A stretch of DNA of 64,000 nucleotides from Bog-1198 sp963727045 (GTDB lineage Bacteria; Pseudomonadota; Gammaproteobacteria; Steroidobacterales; Steroidobacteraceae): the NCBI GenBank assembly GCA_963727045.1, contig CAVSES010000002.1:62001-126000 (forward strand), given 5' to 3'. The translations under genes and the position numbers were made by a program. Below are positions 1 to 8,496 of the stretch, one piece after another. Numbering within the stretch: position 1 is the first letter of the stretch; each line of letters opens with the position of its first letter. Below the pieces are notes generated by a model. The model was not told the origin of the DNA. It searched no databases and saw nothing but the letters and a program-made list of their open reading frames with translations.

Positions 1-2
1 TT

Positions 3-794
3 TTGGCGTGCCTGGCAATCCTTGCGGGCGCGACATACATGACGCGGTGCGCTTTGCTATTGAATATCGCGCGTATCATTCTGAACCGGGACTCTGGGTT
101 AGTGGCACAGGAGCGTGCAGATTCCGTGACGATTTCATTTGCGGAGCCACCACCCGCGTGGATCTCGCCAATGAAAAATCAGATGAACGATATTTGGGAT
201 CCGCTCAAAGCAAGCGGCGTCAACTATTACATGTTTGCGGGACCACGAACCTGGACCACATCCTACAGCGAACGCTCGAATCCATTATCGCCCTACTATC
301 AGGCCTGGGTCGGTGGGTACGTTATCAAACAGAGGGATGGCTCTCTCCCTGCAAACCTGGAGACGTTGGCTTGGCAGGTGACAGCGCTCGATCAACGTTC
401 GTGGCTATCGGCGATGGGCGACCCCCTGCCGCTCGCCGATGCATCTCAGGCCACCAGAGTTGGGAACATTTTAATCGATGGCCACAGCTGGCCGCTTTGG
501 CACGGAACCATGCAAAGCCACAGTGACCTCAGCGCCGACGCGTCAGGTCCACTGCCGACTTTGATCGGAATGCCGCCTAAGTCGTCGTGGCCATCCGGCG
601 TCGCCTCCTATCACGATGTGAGCTTGAACGGTTACTTTGCCTGCTGGGTTGATCCACAGCGGAAAGTCTCGGTTGTCGTCTACGGCGTTGCCGCTACGTA
701 CACCCCGAAACTCGCCGGAAAAACCAATCCCGGACCAATCAATGATGAGATCTTGAACTTAATGAAATCGGCAAAGCTTCAGGCTGTGAACTAG
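3..794 (+). CDS. Hypothetical protein, probably 5'-partial
   Basis: The frame is open from the window edge and stops with TAG at 792-794. The first usable codon is TTG at 3, so the true start may lie upstream. I do not recognise the family. The N-terminal 30 residues are hydrophobic and could be a signal sequence or the remains of a membrane segment; the rest is polar, with several Trp and Pro residues, ending in a beta-rich stretch (FACWVDPQRKVSVVVYG). It lies outside the guaA-like repeat at 960, at the far left of the accessory zone, so it may be ancestral sequence or part of another island. Confidence 0.55.
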   Translation: MACLAILAGATYMTRCALLLNIARIILNRDSGLVAQERADSVTISFAEPPPAWISPMKNQMNDIWDPLKASGVNYYMFAGPRTWTTSYSERSNPLSPYYQAWVGGYVIKQRDGSLPANLETLAWQVTALDQRSWLSAMGDPLPLADASQATRVGNILIDGHSWPLWHGTMQSHSDLSADASGPLPTLIGMPPKSSWPSGVASYHDVSLNGYFACWVDPQRKVSVVVYGVAATYTPKLAGKTNPGPINDEILNLMKSAKLQAVN

Positions 795-880
795 CCCAAA
801 AGTCATGGGAAAAAATCTAGGAGGTCGAATCGGTTGATCTTATTGGCTAAATGCGCCGATCTGCGCGCAGCGGAGGGAGG

Positions 881-990
881 TGAGTTTCTGCCAGTTTTGC
901 CCCAGAAACTCAGGGTTCACCGCTGCGAACGACCGTGCCAAAATTGGGTACCGCCGGGGTCACTCCCACTCAATCGTCTCTGGCGCCTTG
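881..990. repeat. Island-end repeat: hairpin plus guaA-3'-like att copy (att4)
   Basis: A stem of 10 bp (881-890 with 903-912, TGAGTTTCTG/CAGAAACTCA) is followed about 50 bp later by a copy of the guaA 3' end starting at 960 (TCACTCCCACTCAATCGTC). Read on the minus strand this copy encodes the ETIEWE-stop tail of GMP synthase. The same layout (TGCCAG element, then guaA tail) recurs at 23075-23170 and, weakly, beside the real guaA. I read it as the left-most attachment-site remnant of the guaA island array. Confidence 0.75.
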
Positions 991-1024
991 TACGGCGCCA
1001 GGACATCAACCAGCACCGGCACGC

Positions 1025-1798
1025 CTACTGGAGATCTGCCACCAGAAATTCGCTGGTGTTGTCGTCCGCAAGCAATTTTATGTCGGCGGTAGAGGAATTG
1101 CCTGAGGGTGGGAAATACGTGGCCAAGCCGGTGAACGTGACGTTGACGCCGCCACATGAACGAATGTATTTCTCGCTATAGGCATTGAAATTCGGGTCGA
1201 TGAGACCAAACGCACCCTCGTAAGAACAATTGTTTGAATCGACGGCCGAAAAGGTGCCATCGGGTCGTATCGTCGCCGTCAGACTAAATCCGTTCGCGGT
1301 ATAGCTCCAAGTTCCCGCCAATGTCGAGAGCGCCGAGCCGAGATTGTAAACCGTGTCGAAATTGAGCGCGAAGGACTCCCCGGCACCCGTCTGATCCATG
1401 AGGCTGCCATTCAAGTTGGGCGAGGCGGCCGCAGATATCGTTCCGGAGGTCGCTAGCGTCCCATTCGGAAAATCGGTACTGGTAGAGAGCCCGTAATACG
1501 TCCCAGTTACCGAATTTCCGGGCAGGCTGACGTTCAACCGATAATAAGTCCCATCCTGACCGGCTATCGCTCCGTCGCCGTTGTCGGCAATGATTGCGAC
1601 AACGGGGCTCGACTGCCCTTGACTGGTCAATGTGCCTTCGTAATATCCATCGCCTGTAATGACGGGGGCGGTGCAGCCACCGTAAGAGCCGTACGAAGAC
1701 CCATATCCGCAAGAGCCACCCGAATTCCCGCCACATCCCACCATCAAGGAGCTGCCGGTAATCGTCACGATTGGCAGTAGGCGATTATGCAATCCCAT
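1025..1798 (-). CDS. Predicted secreted lipoprotein, Gly/Ser-rich, unknown function
   Basis: The frame is open from 1888, but the start at 1798 (MGLHNRLLPIV...) is preferred because GGGGAGAG sits a few bases upstream and it gives a clean lipoprotein signal with lipobox LMVGC. The mature part (about 235 residues) starts with a Gly/Ser/Tyr-rich linker, followed by beta-rich sequence with repeated G-T-Y/G-T-L turns, typical of small extracytoplasmic beta-sandwich lipoproteins. Four Cys after the lipid Cys could form disulfides. The gene stops 35 bp after the att-like repeat at 960, so it is the first gene inside the composite island. No function can be assigned. Confidence 0.7.
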   Translation of the reverse strand: MGLHNRLLPIVTITGSSLMVGCGGNSGGSCGYGSSYGSYGGCTAPVITGDGYYEGTLTSQGQSSPVVAIIADNGDGAIAGQDGTYYRLNVSLPGNSVTGTYYGLSTSTDFPNGTLATSGTISAAASPNLNGSLMDQTGAGESFALNFDTVYNLGSALSTLAGTWSYTANGFSLTATIRPDGTFSAVDSNNCSYEGAFGLIDPNFNAYSEKYIRSCGGVNVTFTGLATYFPPSGNSSTADIKLLADDNTSEFLVADLQ

Positions 1799-2037
1799 CT
1801 TTCTCTCCCCTGTCACGGTGGTTTTAATCGATACTTTAACTTTTGACCGGAATGCGCTTGAGAGGTTCCGGAGGTTGGAGTGAGCCATTGAACATTCTTT
1901 TAGAGGGCGGCGTTATGAAATGATCGGAAACAAGGCACACGCTGCTCCTCGGCTGGAGACTCCATTCCTGGAATATGCGCCCAAAGTCACACTGCGGTCT
2001 TCTTGGCTGATCTTCACTTGCGCTAATCTGCCGGGCC

Positions 2038-3123
2038 ATGGGTATTGAATTCAAACTCACCGACCGCGAGTTGCCCGTTTCTCCGGTCTTTGTCCACTTC
2101 CTGGCGCAGGTCGTCTCGGGGCAACCGTTTGTTCGGGAGGTATGGTCCGAGCAGCGCTCGGAAGCACTTTCGTCGACCAAGTTCGACCTGGACCGTACAG
2201 CCGACGCGGCCGCGATCGTCATGGGCAGCCCGTTTGGACGGGAGAAGCTGGCTCGTGCGTACACGCTCCTATTTACCTTACTCACGGGTGATCTGGGCCC
2301 ATTATCGGAGTTCCAGTCACGCTTTCACCTTGTCACGTGCGTCGGCATTCCGCGCACAGGGGGATCGTACATCACGGCGGAACTCTGTCGCGCCGTCGCC
2401 CTGGTGCCGGCGCATATACCGAGCGGGCTCGCCCATGACAGTTTTCCCGAAGCCGGACCCTTTGACTTGCAACCCGGTGTCAACAGTTGGGTTGTCAGCC
2501 TCAAGACCATAGCGGAATACATGACCATGGTTGAGGTCTTCTTTGGCGACCGGCAGCAGCACGGCGGAAGAATTGTGGTGCCAAAAAAGCTCACCAAAGG
2601 CATCTACGCGGGCGGCTTTTTCCATCGCGTGTTCGGCGAAGGAACCGAACACGTTGTGACCGTGCGCCATCCCGTCGCAAGCTGTGTATCGACCTATGAA
2701 AAGTCAGGAGGATTGCCGGCCGATGGGCGCTTTGCCGTCCGGTCTAACATCGAGGGGTGGTGTCGACGCGATCTCGAGAACAATGGCTGCAGCCCGGAAG
2801 AACTGAATCGCCTGGATTACTTCGACGCGTATCTTCGATACTGGGAGCAATATCATTTACTGCTGGCACTGACCGGATTGTCGGCGAGCCGCAACCGGCG
2901 GATCGTCGCCTTCGGCAAATCCTCTCTGGAATCCGCCGCGCAGAGTTTCCACGATCGTTACGGCAGCAAATTACAAGCGTCGGAATTTTACGTGTCGGAT
3001 ACAGCGAGCCGGCGGCATCCGGAATGGATCGCTCGCGCGCAGCCCGCGATCGATCGCATCGCTGCGACTTGGAAGTCGGTTGGGATTCCGTTCCCTACGC
3101 ATGAGATCAGCCACTGTTGGTAA
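2038..3123 (+). CDS. Sulfotransferase-like protein (P-loop, PAPS-dependent type)
   Basis: A 361-residue protein with the two nucleotide-binding elements of sulfotransferases: a 5'-phosphosulfate loop GIPRTGGSYIT near residue 103 and a 3'-phosphate segment TVRHPVASCVSTY near residue 215 (Arg and Ser positions conserved). It presumably transfers sulfate from PAPS to an unknown acceptor. The stretch between the motifs is unusually short and the first 95 residues match nothing I know. It stands alone between two minus-strand genes, with no PAPS synthesis or glycosyltransferase genes nearby, so the acceptor cannot be inferred. The ATG at 2038 has no strong ribosome-binding site. Confidence 0.75.
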   Translation: MGIEFKLTDRELPVSPVFVHFLAQVVSGQPFVREVWSEQRSEALSSTKFDLDRTADAAAIVMGSPFGREKLARAYTLLFTLLTGDLGPLSEFQSRFHLVTCVGIPRTGGSYITAELCRAVALVPAHIPSGLAHDSFPEAGPFDLQPGVNSWVVSLKTIAEYMTMVEVFFGDRQQHGGRIVVPKKLTKGIYAGGFFHRVFGEGTEHVVTVRHPVASCVSTYEKSGGLPADGRFAVRSNIEGWCRRDLENNGCSPEELNRLDYFDAYLRYWEQYHLLLALTGLSASRNRRIVAFGKSSLESAAQSFHDRYGSKLQASEFYVSDTASRRHPEWIARAQPAIDRIAATWKSVGIPFPTHEISHCW

Positions 3124-3473
3124 CTGCAATGTCAGCTGCGCGCGGCTTCGCCGCAGAGGCCAGCCGAATTCGTTGTCTAATCCGGGGATTGTAGATCTCA
3201 ACGACGCATTCCTCGCATTTCCTTACGTTGAGCGTTGCGAGCCTTGCACCACGAGAGCGAGCGATAGCAACGATCATCGCGTGAAACCGAGGTCAACTCA
3301 CGGGCCCGGTTGATTAACCAGGTTTGCATGATGTGAAGGAAAGGCATCGGAGAAGGCCGGCGCTATATCCCAAGGACTCCCCAATCCCGCCGATCGTCCA
3401 ACCGCAACCGCACAACAAACCCATCAGGGCCCCGATGATTGCCGGTCATTGCCCGCTCCGCAGCGCCGATTCG
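3124..3473. other. Intergenic stretch, no supported gene
   Basis: About 350 bp between the sulfotransferase and the convergent YXWGXW gene. The minus strand at about 3315-3445 can encode a short Gly-rich hydrophobic peptide (GLLCGCGWTIGG), but without a good start or ribosome-binding site, so it is not called. No repeat or terminator hairpin was recognised. Confidence 0.5.
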
Positions 3474-4685
3474 CTAGCGCCGCGGTGGTGGCGCGGCGCG
3501 CGCGGGCGGCGCGCGGAAGAACTGCCGGGACTGCTGCTGATGCTGCTGCACCATGCGAGAGGTCTGCTGCCAGTGTTGTTGCTCCAGGTTCTCGAACGCG
3601 GCGTGATCGTGAGCGGGCTGGCGCGCGAAATTCTCGTGCTCGAGCTGCTGCTGGCGCGCGAGCCCCTGCCGCTCCTGCTCCTGGCGCGCGAACAGTTCGT
3701 TACGACGCGCCGCATAGGCCTGTGCATCGGCGCCGCCGCCGGCGCTCCAGACGGCGTTGCTCTGGCGCATGGGCATATCGCCGGCGTGCACGTAGGGATT
3801 GAAGTGCGGCGTGCGCGCGACCGGCGCCGCCGTCGGGCGATAGGCAGGCCCGATGGGCCTCGCGGCGACGACCCCACCACTGAAGTTGCGGGGACGTTCG
3901 GTGGCTGCGATCGGCGGGCGACCCTCGTTGCGTCGAGCCGCGAGTTCCGGATTGCCGCGCGCCATCATCTGGTGCTGCACTTGTTCGCCGGTTGGGGGCA
4001 GGTGCACCTCACGCGCGGCACCGATTTCCGCGGCGTTGGGCGTCAGACGCGTGCCAGGACCACCGGCGTAGCTGAGGCGATTCGTGGGGGCGCCGCCCCC
4101 GATATTGACGTTGTTGACGATGGTCTGATTGTAAGTGTTGTGGACGATGTTGACGTTAACGTTGTTGACAGACGTGTTGTACTCGAATCGGTCGCCGGCC
4201 CAGCGGCCACCGTAGTAACCCTCGCCGACGTAGCCGAAGCCGTAGTCGATGCCGCCGTAGAAGCCGACGTGCGGCCCCCAGTAGCCGGCATGGAACGCGT
4301 ACCCACTACCGGCAAGTCCCCAGTAGCCTGGCGTCCAGAGCAACCCGGGCGCCGGCGGCCCGACCCAGGTGCCCGGCACCCAGAAGTAGCCCGAGGGCCC
4401 CCACTGCCACAATCCAGGAGTCCAGATGAAACCCTCCTCCGGGCACGGCGGCTGCTCGTACACCGGCAGGGGCGGTGGCGGCTCGGTGATCTCTTCCGGC
4501 GCATCGGACGACACCTGGTAACCCGGGTCGGAATTGCCGGCGTAGGAATCCGCGGTGTAGGAATCAGGGGCCGGTGTCTCGTCCGGCCATCCATAATAGA
4601 CTGGCTGGGCGACACAGCCTGTGAGCGTCACACCGATCGCTAACCCAAGTGCACCGATTACGAGCCGCATGATGTGATCCGTCAT
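3474..4685 (-). CDS. YXWGXW-repeat lipoprotein (paralog of 5617-6786)
   Basis: A 403-residue predicted outer-envelope lipoprotein. The signal peptide ends at lipobox LTGC (about residue 24); an alternative start ATG at 4670 gives an equally good signal. Residues 70-160 carry the YXWGXW signature, repeated Trp/Gly units such as PGLWQWGPSGYFWVPGTW and LLWTPGYWG. An Asn/Val-rich stretch (NNVNVNIVHNTYNQT) and a long Gln/Arg/Pro-rich low-complexity tail follow. Proteins of this family are abundant in soil Proteobacteria and uncharacterised. The gene at 5617 shares the same N-terminal two thirds, including PPPLPVY-QPPCP, so the two are paralogs; only this one is a predicted lipoprotein. Confidence 0.85.
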   Translation of the reverse strand: MTDHIMRLVIGALGLAIGVTLTGCVAQPVYYGWPDETPAPDSYTADSYAGNSDPGYQVSSDAPEEITEPPPPLPVYEQPPCPEEGFIWTPGLWQWGPSGYFWVPGTWVGPPAPGLLWTPGYWGLAGSGYAFHAGYWGPHVGFYGGIDYGFGYVGEGYYGGRWAGDRFEYNTSVNNVNVNIVHNTYNQTIVNNVNIGGGAPTNRLSYAGGPGTRLTPNAAEIGAAREVHLPPTGEQVQHQMMARGNPELAARRNEGRPPIAATERPRNFSGGVVAARPIGPAYRPTAAPVARTPHFNPYVHAGDMPMRQSNAVWSAGGGADAQAYAARRNELFARQEQERQGLARQQQLEHENFARQPAHDHAAFENLEQQHWQQTSRMVQQHQQQSRQFFRAPPARAAPPPRR

Positions 4686-4807
4686 TGACTGTGGGTATAG
4701 CCGCAGGCCTGATGCTACGTCAAACCGAGGCTTAGATCGACGGGATAGGGGGTTGCATGTCCCTCAACACAACGGCACCGCCCCTTATGCAGTCGTAATT
4801 ACCGACA

Positions 4808-5215
4808 CTACCGAGTGGGACTCGGTGCGGTCGAGGCGACGTTCTCGCCTCTCATCGCCGACCGTGTCTCCGCTGCACCGCGTTTGGCAGCGGTCGCGAT
4901 TTCGTGGCCGACGGCCTTTGCCGCGACTCCGACCCGATGTGCCGTTTCCTTGAATGCGGCTCCAACCGCTTTCGCATCGCGCTTAACATGTTCGCCAAAG
5001 CTATCAGCGTGCATTGTCAGAGTGGATTTGGCATTCCGATCCGCGCCCTCGGTTGCCTGGGCGCCTATCTCAGGCACAAGCGCTAATGCGACGGCCACAG
5101 CGGGTGCATAGGCTGCCGTGCGGCGTATGCCGGGTAGAATGCCGGCTTGCTGGATGAGCCGCATCCATCGTTCACCCATCCATCGTTGCCCGTGCATCGA
5201 GAATTTCAGATCCAT
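4808..5215 (-). CDS. Small hypothetical protein with amphipathic Ala/Lys-rich helix
   Basis: 135 residues. A hydrophobic segment at about 33-52 (YAPAVAVALALVPEIGA) could be a signal or a single membrane helix. It is followed by a polar part rich in Ala, Lys, Val and His (AVGAAFKETAHRVGVAAKAV) that would form an amphipathic helix. No family is recognised. It lies between the two YXWGXW paralogs, transcribed like the left one, and may be an envelope protein of the same group. Earlier Met codons leave the start uncertain; codons encoding M18 or later would still keep the hydrophobic segment. Confidence 0.5.
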   Translation of the reverse strand: MDLKFSMHGQRWMGERWMRLIQQAGILPGIRRTAAYAPAVAVALALVPEIGAQATEGADRNAKSTLTMHADSFGEHVKRDAKAVGAAFKETAHRVGVAAKAVGHEIATAAKRGAAETRSAMRGENVASTAPSPTR

Positions 5216-5616
5216 ATTCTAATCGATCGCATTACGCACTGAACAATGCCGAGACGATCCTGCAGAGATCTGCGGGACAATTCACAGAATCCGAGGAAAG
5301 ATAGTCATCGCGGCTTTCTAGTGGCCGTTCAACTCGTGCGCTCCCATTCTGAGTGAATGGCGTGCCCGAATCGGCGGAGCTTTTCGGGTCCCCACGAACC
5401 ACATCTTGCTCCCGCGTGCCCGCTGCTCGGCGAATTCATACGGTGCACCACGGTTTGGTAGAGCGCGATGAACAAAACTTAATGGCCCACCATTCCCCCG
5501 GTGGGCGCGTCAACGCACGAACTCATGCGCCGTTTGTCCTAATAAGCGGAGGGATTAATTTGGAGTCCGCGGACGTACGCCGTCGAAGAGCTCGCGTTGA
5601 TCAGGAGCAACAAGTC
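5216..5616. other. Upstream region of the second YXWGXW gene, with one hairpin
   Basis: 401 bp without a supported gene. A perfect 7-bp stem GCCCACC/GGTGGGC with an 8-nt loop lies at 5485-5506. It could be a terminator-like or mRNA leader structure, but no T-tract follows. An open frame upstream of 5617 in phase with the YXWGXW gene is not believed to be translated, because the signal peptide starts at 5617. Confidence 0.4.
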
Positions 5617-6786
5617 ATGAATCACACCTCCATGCATCGTGCAGTCTTGATCGCCATATTGGCCATGACCTTCCCGGCGGCCTCTTTCGCCGGGTTTGGG
5701 GTGGGAATTGGAATAAACGTCGGCTTTGCGCCGCCACCGCTGCCCGTATATGCGCAGCCGCCCTGTCCGGCTCCGGGCTACATGTGGACACCGGGGTACT
5801 GGGCTTATGCCAGCGATGACGGGGATTATTACTGGGTGCCAGGCACATGGGTCACGGCGCCGAGCCTGGGACTACTGTGGACCCCCGGTTATTGGGGCGA
5901 AATCGGCGGCGGGTACGTCTGGAACGAAGGCTATTGGGGCCCGCAGGTTGGCTTCTACGGCGGGATCAACTATGGGTTCGGCTACTTTGGCGAGGGTTTT
6001 ACGGGAGGTCACTGGCAGGGCGGCGACTTCTTTTACAACCGCTCGGTGACGAACGTCTCAAACGTCAACATCACCAACGTCTACAACCGTACCATCAACA
6101 ACAATTTTTACGGTAACCGCGCGAGCTTCAACGGCGTGAACGGTGTGCCGGCCGCTCCGACGCGCGGCGATCTGCTGGCCGCGCACCAGCCGCACTACGC
6201 ACCTACCGCGCCGCAGCGGACGCAGGCCGCGGCCGCGCAGAATCTGCGCACATCGCTCGCCTCGTTCAATCACGGACACCCGCCGATCGCGGCCACCCAG
6301 CGGCCGGGGTCGTTCCAGGACAGCGGCGTAGTGGCCGCGAACGGCGCGCAAGCCTCCAGGGCGCTAGCGCACGGCAATCGCGAGCAGATTTCTCCGACAG
6401 TCGAGCATTCGTTCGCCTCGGGCAAGCATGGGTGGCAGGCGCCACGGGGCGCGCAGCGGCAGAACGGCTATCAGACGGCGCGCAACCATCAGACGCCGCA
6501 TGGCTATCAGGCGCAACGCAGTTACCAGCCGCAGAACAACTTCCCGACCCAGAGCGGCTATCAGGCACCGCACAATTATCAGGCGTATCAGGCTCCGCGC
6601 AATTACCAGGCACCGCACAATTATCAGGCGTATCAGGCTCCGCGCAATTACCAGGCGCCGCACAACTATCAGGCGTATCAGGCTCCGCGCAATTACCAGG
6701 CTCCGCGCAATTACCAGGCGCCGCACAACTATCAGGCGTATCAGGCTCCGCGCAATTACCAGGCGCCGCACAAGAACAGCCATTAG
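5617..6786 (+). CDS. YXWGXW-repeat secreted protein with C-terminal tandem repeats
   Basis: Start ATG 5617 follows TCAGGAG by about 8 nt and gives a typical cleavable signal peptide (TFPAASFA). The mature protein has the YXWGXW domain (APGYMWTPGYW, YYWVPGTW, LLWTPGYWG, GYWGPQVGFYGG), then an Asn-rich stretch and a Gln/Ala/His-rich tail. The tail ends in four 15-residue repeats of the type QAPHNYQAYQAPRNY. It is a paralog of the protein encoded at 3474-4685 but lacks a lipobox. The function is unknown; repeat-rich secreted proteins of this class are often assumed to bind the envelope or matrix, which is inference only. Confidence 0.85.
   Translation: MNHTSMHRAVLIAILAMTFPAASFAGFGVGIGINVGFAPPPLPVYAQPPCPAPGYMWTPGYWAYASDDGDYYWVPGTWVTAPSLGLLWTPGYWGEIGGGYVWNEGYWGPQVGFYGGINYGFGYFGEGFTGGHWQGGDFFYNRSVTNVSNVNITNVYNRTINNNFYGNRASFNGVNGVPAAPTRGDLLAAHQPHYAPTAPQRTQAAAAQNLRTSLASFNHGHPPIAATQRPGSFQDSGVVAANGAQASRALAHGNREQISPTVEHSFASGKHGWQAPRGAQRQNGYQTARNHQTPHGYQAQRSYQPQNNFPTQSGYQAPHNYQAYQAPRNYQAPHNYQAYQAPRNYQAPHNYQAYQAPRNYQAPRNYQAPHNYQAYQAPRNYQAPHKNSH
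6562..6759 (+). repeat. Coding tandem repeat, 45-bp units
   Basis: Four 45-bp units (QAPHNYQAYQAPRNY) plus one 18-bp partial unit (QAPRNY) between the third and fourth fill exactly 198 bp inside the YXWGXW gene. Units are nearly identical at the DNA level, differing mainly at third positions (gca/gcg, aat/aac), pointing to recent slippage or unequal exchange. Confidence 0.9.
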
Positions 6787-6924
6787 AGAAAACGATGGGC
6801 CGGCCGCTCCTCGATAGAGAGTTGCAGGTCATCCAAGGCATGCGGCTGCGGGAAGGTTATTAGCAGCGTGCGGGAATACAGCCGCGTACTGAAAAGCAAC
6901 TGGAAGCAGTCGCCGAGCGACGGT

Positions 6925-7120
6925 CTGAGTTTCTGCCAGTTTTGCCCAGAAACTCAGGGTTCCCTTCATCGGCCGACCGTGCCACACTGGGAAAATGCCC
7001 TTGTCTACTGGCGTCTCAAGCCATTGACGGAGAAAGCGGATTTTAGAGGCCACATCCAAAGGTCCGTCAGGAAGTCCGAAAAAGTGCGCCGCTTGGTGGC
7101 GATAGATGGCAATAGGGTAT
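6925..7120. repeat. Degenerate island junction: hairpin repeat plus decayed left-end module
   Basis: An 11-bp perfect stem CTGAGTTTCTG/CAGAAACTCAG (6925-6935 with 6947-6957) belongs to the 29-bp TGCCAG element family. Some 100-150 bp on is a sequence resembling the left-end module of the islands at 23222 and 25731 (CCGTCAG, then GGTGGCGATAGATGG near 7095-7110). The att core between them is no longer recognisable. I interpret this as an older, eroded junction inside the composite island. The 375-bp gap (6787-7161) holds no gene. Confidence 0.5.
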
Positions 7121-7161
7121 CCCCAGCTTGTTCTTTGCGATAGCCACTTTCGCGCTGGCCC

Positions 7162-7758
7162 CTAGGTCTGCGCGAACGCGAGAAGGGAGCGGTAGTCGTG
7201 ATCGTCCGCCGCTTGTAGCGCGGCGATGTAGTCCTGCCGCCGCGGATCCCGACCATCCAGTTCACCGCCTCCCCATGTGAGGCGATTGAGCCCGAAGTGA
7301 CGAGTGAGCGCCAGATCCGCGTAGAAGCGACTCAGGCGTCCGTTGCCATTGGGAAAGGGATGAATGAACACAAGCCTGTGGTGAAAGCGAACAACGAATT
7401 CCATGGGCTCGTATGTCCGGTGGTCGAGCCAGTAGCGGGCATCATCGAAGAGCTCGCGCAGGGCTACGCCGATGTGGGGAAACGGTACGCCGATATTGGT
7501 GTCGACCTGACGCTGGGTGCCTGCCCAGCCCCACACATCGCCGTACATGCGCAAATGCAGTTGCTCGACGAATTGTCGCGTGAGCATTTTCGGCATGGCG
7601 ATGGAGCGCGCGCCGCGCGCCCATAGACGCGCGCGCAGAATATTCTCCTGCTCGGCGGCGTTCAGTTCGCCGTGCGTGGTCAGGGGAAGCCTCAGCCCAC
7701 GCAGTTGCACCGGCGTGAGCGGTGTTGCGCCGGGCGCATGGGGATCGGTCAGCGCCAC
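7162..7758 (-). CDS. Mobile mystery protein B, Fic-domain protein
   Basis: 198 residues with a Fic core HPFPNGNGR at about residues 134-142, matching the HPFx(D/N)GNGR motif that transfers AMP or another nucleotide to target hydroxyls. An N-terminal helical part (LNAAEQENILRARLWA) precedes it. Size and neighbour match the mobile mystery protein B family, always paired with an HTH partner. It overlaps the upstream gene by 10 bp, so the two form an operon. The role is probably toxin-like or host-modifying; the pair is common on mobile elements, in line with its place inside the guaA islands. The substrate is unknown. Confidence 0.85.
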   Translation of the reverse strand: MALTDPHAPGATPLTPVQLRGLRLPLTTHGELNAAEQENILRARLWARGARSIAMPKMLTRQFVEQLHLRMYGDVWGWAGTQRQVDTNIGVPFPHIGVALRELFDDARYWLDHRTYEPMEFVVRFHHRLVFIHPFPNGNGRLSRFYADLALTRHFGLNRLTWGGGELDGRDPRRQDYIAALQAADDHDYRSLLAFAQT

Positions 7759-8213
7759 AGCTTCTTCGGCTCGCGCACGAGATTCTCTACGAAAATGTCG
7801 AATTGCTCCTTAGTCTCACTTGCTGTCACTTCCTGATTCTCGAGTCGCATGCTCTGTACGGTCGCGCTCATTTCCTGCTGGGCAATCTCTCTCGCGCGCG
7901 CGCGCAGCGTATCGACGATCGGCTGGCGCGGAACTAGGGCGATGATGAGTTCGGCATCCAGCGCGTCCGCAACGCGCCGTAGGGTGTCGATTTGGATCCG
8001 CCCGGTTAACTCGGCCTTCTCATAGGACAGCACGGTGGAGTGGCTGACGCCGAGGCGCCGAGCAAGCACGGTCACGCTCATGCCGAGTGCTGATCGCAGG
8101 GCGTGGACCCAACCCTTCACAGGACGCTGGCGCAACGCCGCTGAAGCCGCCTGCAGCTCCGTGCGCTTGCGGTCGAGGATTTGGGCATTACTGGTTCGAA
8201 GATACCGGGGCAC
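7749..8213 (-). CDS. Mobile mystery protein A, XRE-type HTH regulator
   Basis: 154 residues. A helix-turn-helix of the XRE type is visible at about residues 40-85 (MSVTVLARRLGVSHSTVLSYE), preceded by the family's N-terminal ILDRKRTELQ-type region. It is the expected partner of the Fic protein just downstream. The start GTG at 8213 is chosen because no later Met would keep the conserved N-terminus. A -10-like TATAGT lies about 13 nt upstream on the minus strand, giving at most a very short leader. The protein likely represses its own operon and neutralises or restrains the Fic partner; both are inferred from the family. Confidence 0.82.
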   Translation of the reverse strand: MPRYLRTSNAQILDRKRTELQAASAALRQRPVKGWVHALRSALGMSVTVLARRLGVSHSTVLSYEKAELTGRIQIDTLRRVADALDAELIIALVPRQPIVDTLRARAREIAQQEMSATVQSMRLENQEVTASETKEQFDIFVENLVREPKKLWR

Positions 8214-8461
8214 GGGTCACCTGTAGACTATAGGGAACATTACTGCCAATAAATATACCCTTTAGTACACATTAACGTACAAATTTGTTTCCTTAAATCG
8301 ACATTTTTCAGTATTAATGTCTATTTTGACTACATCTATCCCTACTTCCTTATTTTTCATAATCTTACAACTTCTGATGGTTCTGCTTCCCACCCCCCAA
8401 CTCTCCAGCGCCGCAAGTTTCCCCGTGCCAGGGGGTTCGTTCCGACCGAGTATTAGTATAT

Positions 8462-8490
8462 TTGACGATTAGCCAATTCGCTAATACTAT
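8462..8490 (+). promoter_or_regulatory. Promoter with inverted-repeat operator of ArsR-type gene 8497
   Basis: TTGACG (8462-8467), 17-bp spacer, TACTAT (8485-8490), then 6 nt to the ATG at 8497. The spacer contains a perfect inverted repeat ATTAGC/GCTAAT (8468-8473, 8480-8485), a likely site for the ArsR protein itself. The predicted transcription start coincides with the start codon. The 8214-8461 stretch before it is AT-rich and holds no gene. Confidence 0.55.
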
Positions 8491-8496
8491 GCGGGT

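Noticed and set aside
3315..3445. Small Gly-rich membrane peptide on the minus strand
   Set aside because: No start codon with ribosome-binding site, and only a short hydrophobic stretch supports it.
3324..4643. Long plus-strand open frame opposite the YXWGXW gene
   Set aside because: Its product is Arg/Ala-rich low-complexity sequence; the minus strand encodes recognisable YXWGXW motifs with a lipoprotein signal.
5353..5616. N-terminal extension of the second YXWGXW protein
   Set aside because: The signal peptide and ribosome-binding site place the start at 5617.
6562..6759. CRISPR-like array
   Set aside because: The repeats are contiguous 45-bp coding units without spacers, inside a secreted protein gene. 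No CRISPR array was seen anywhere in the window.
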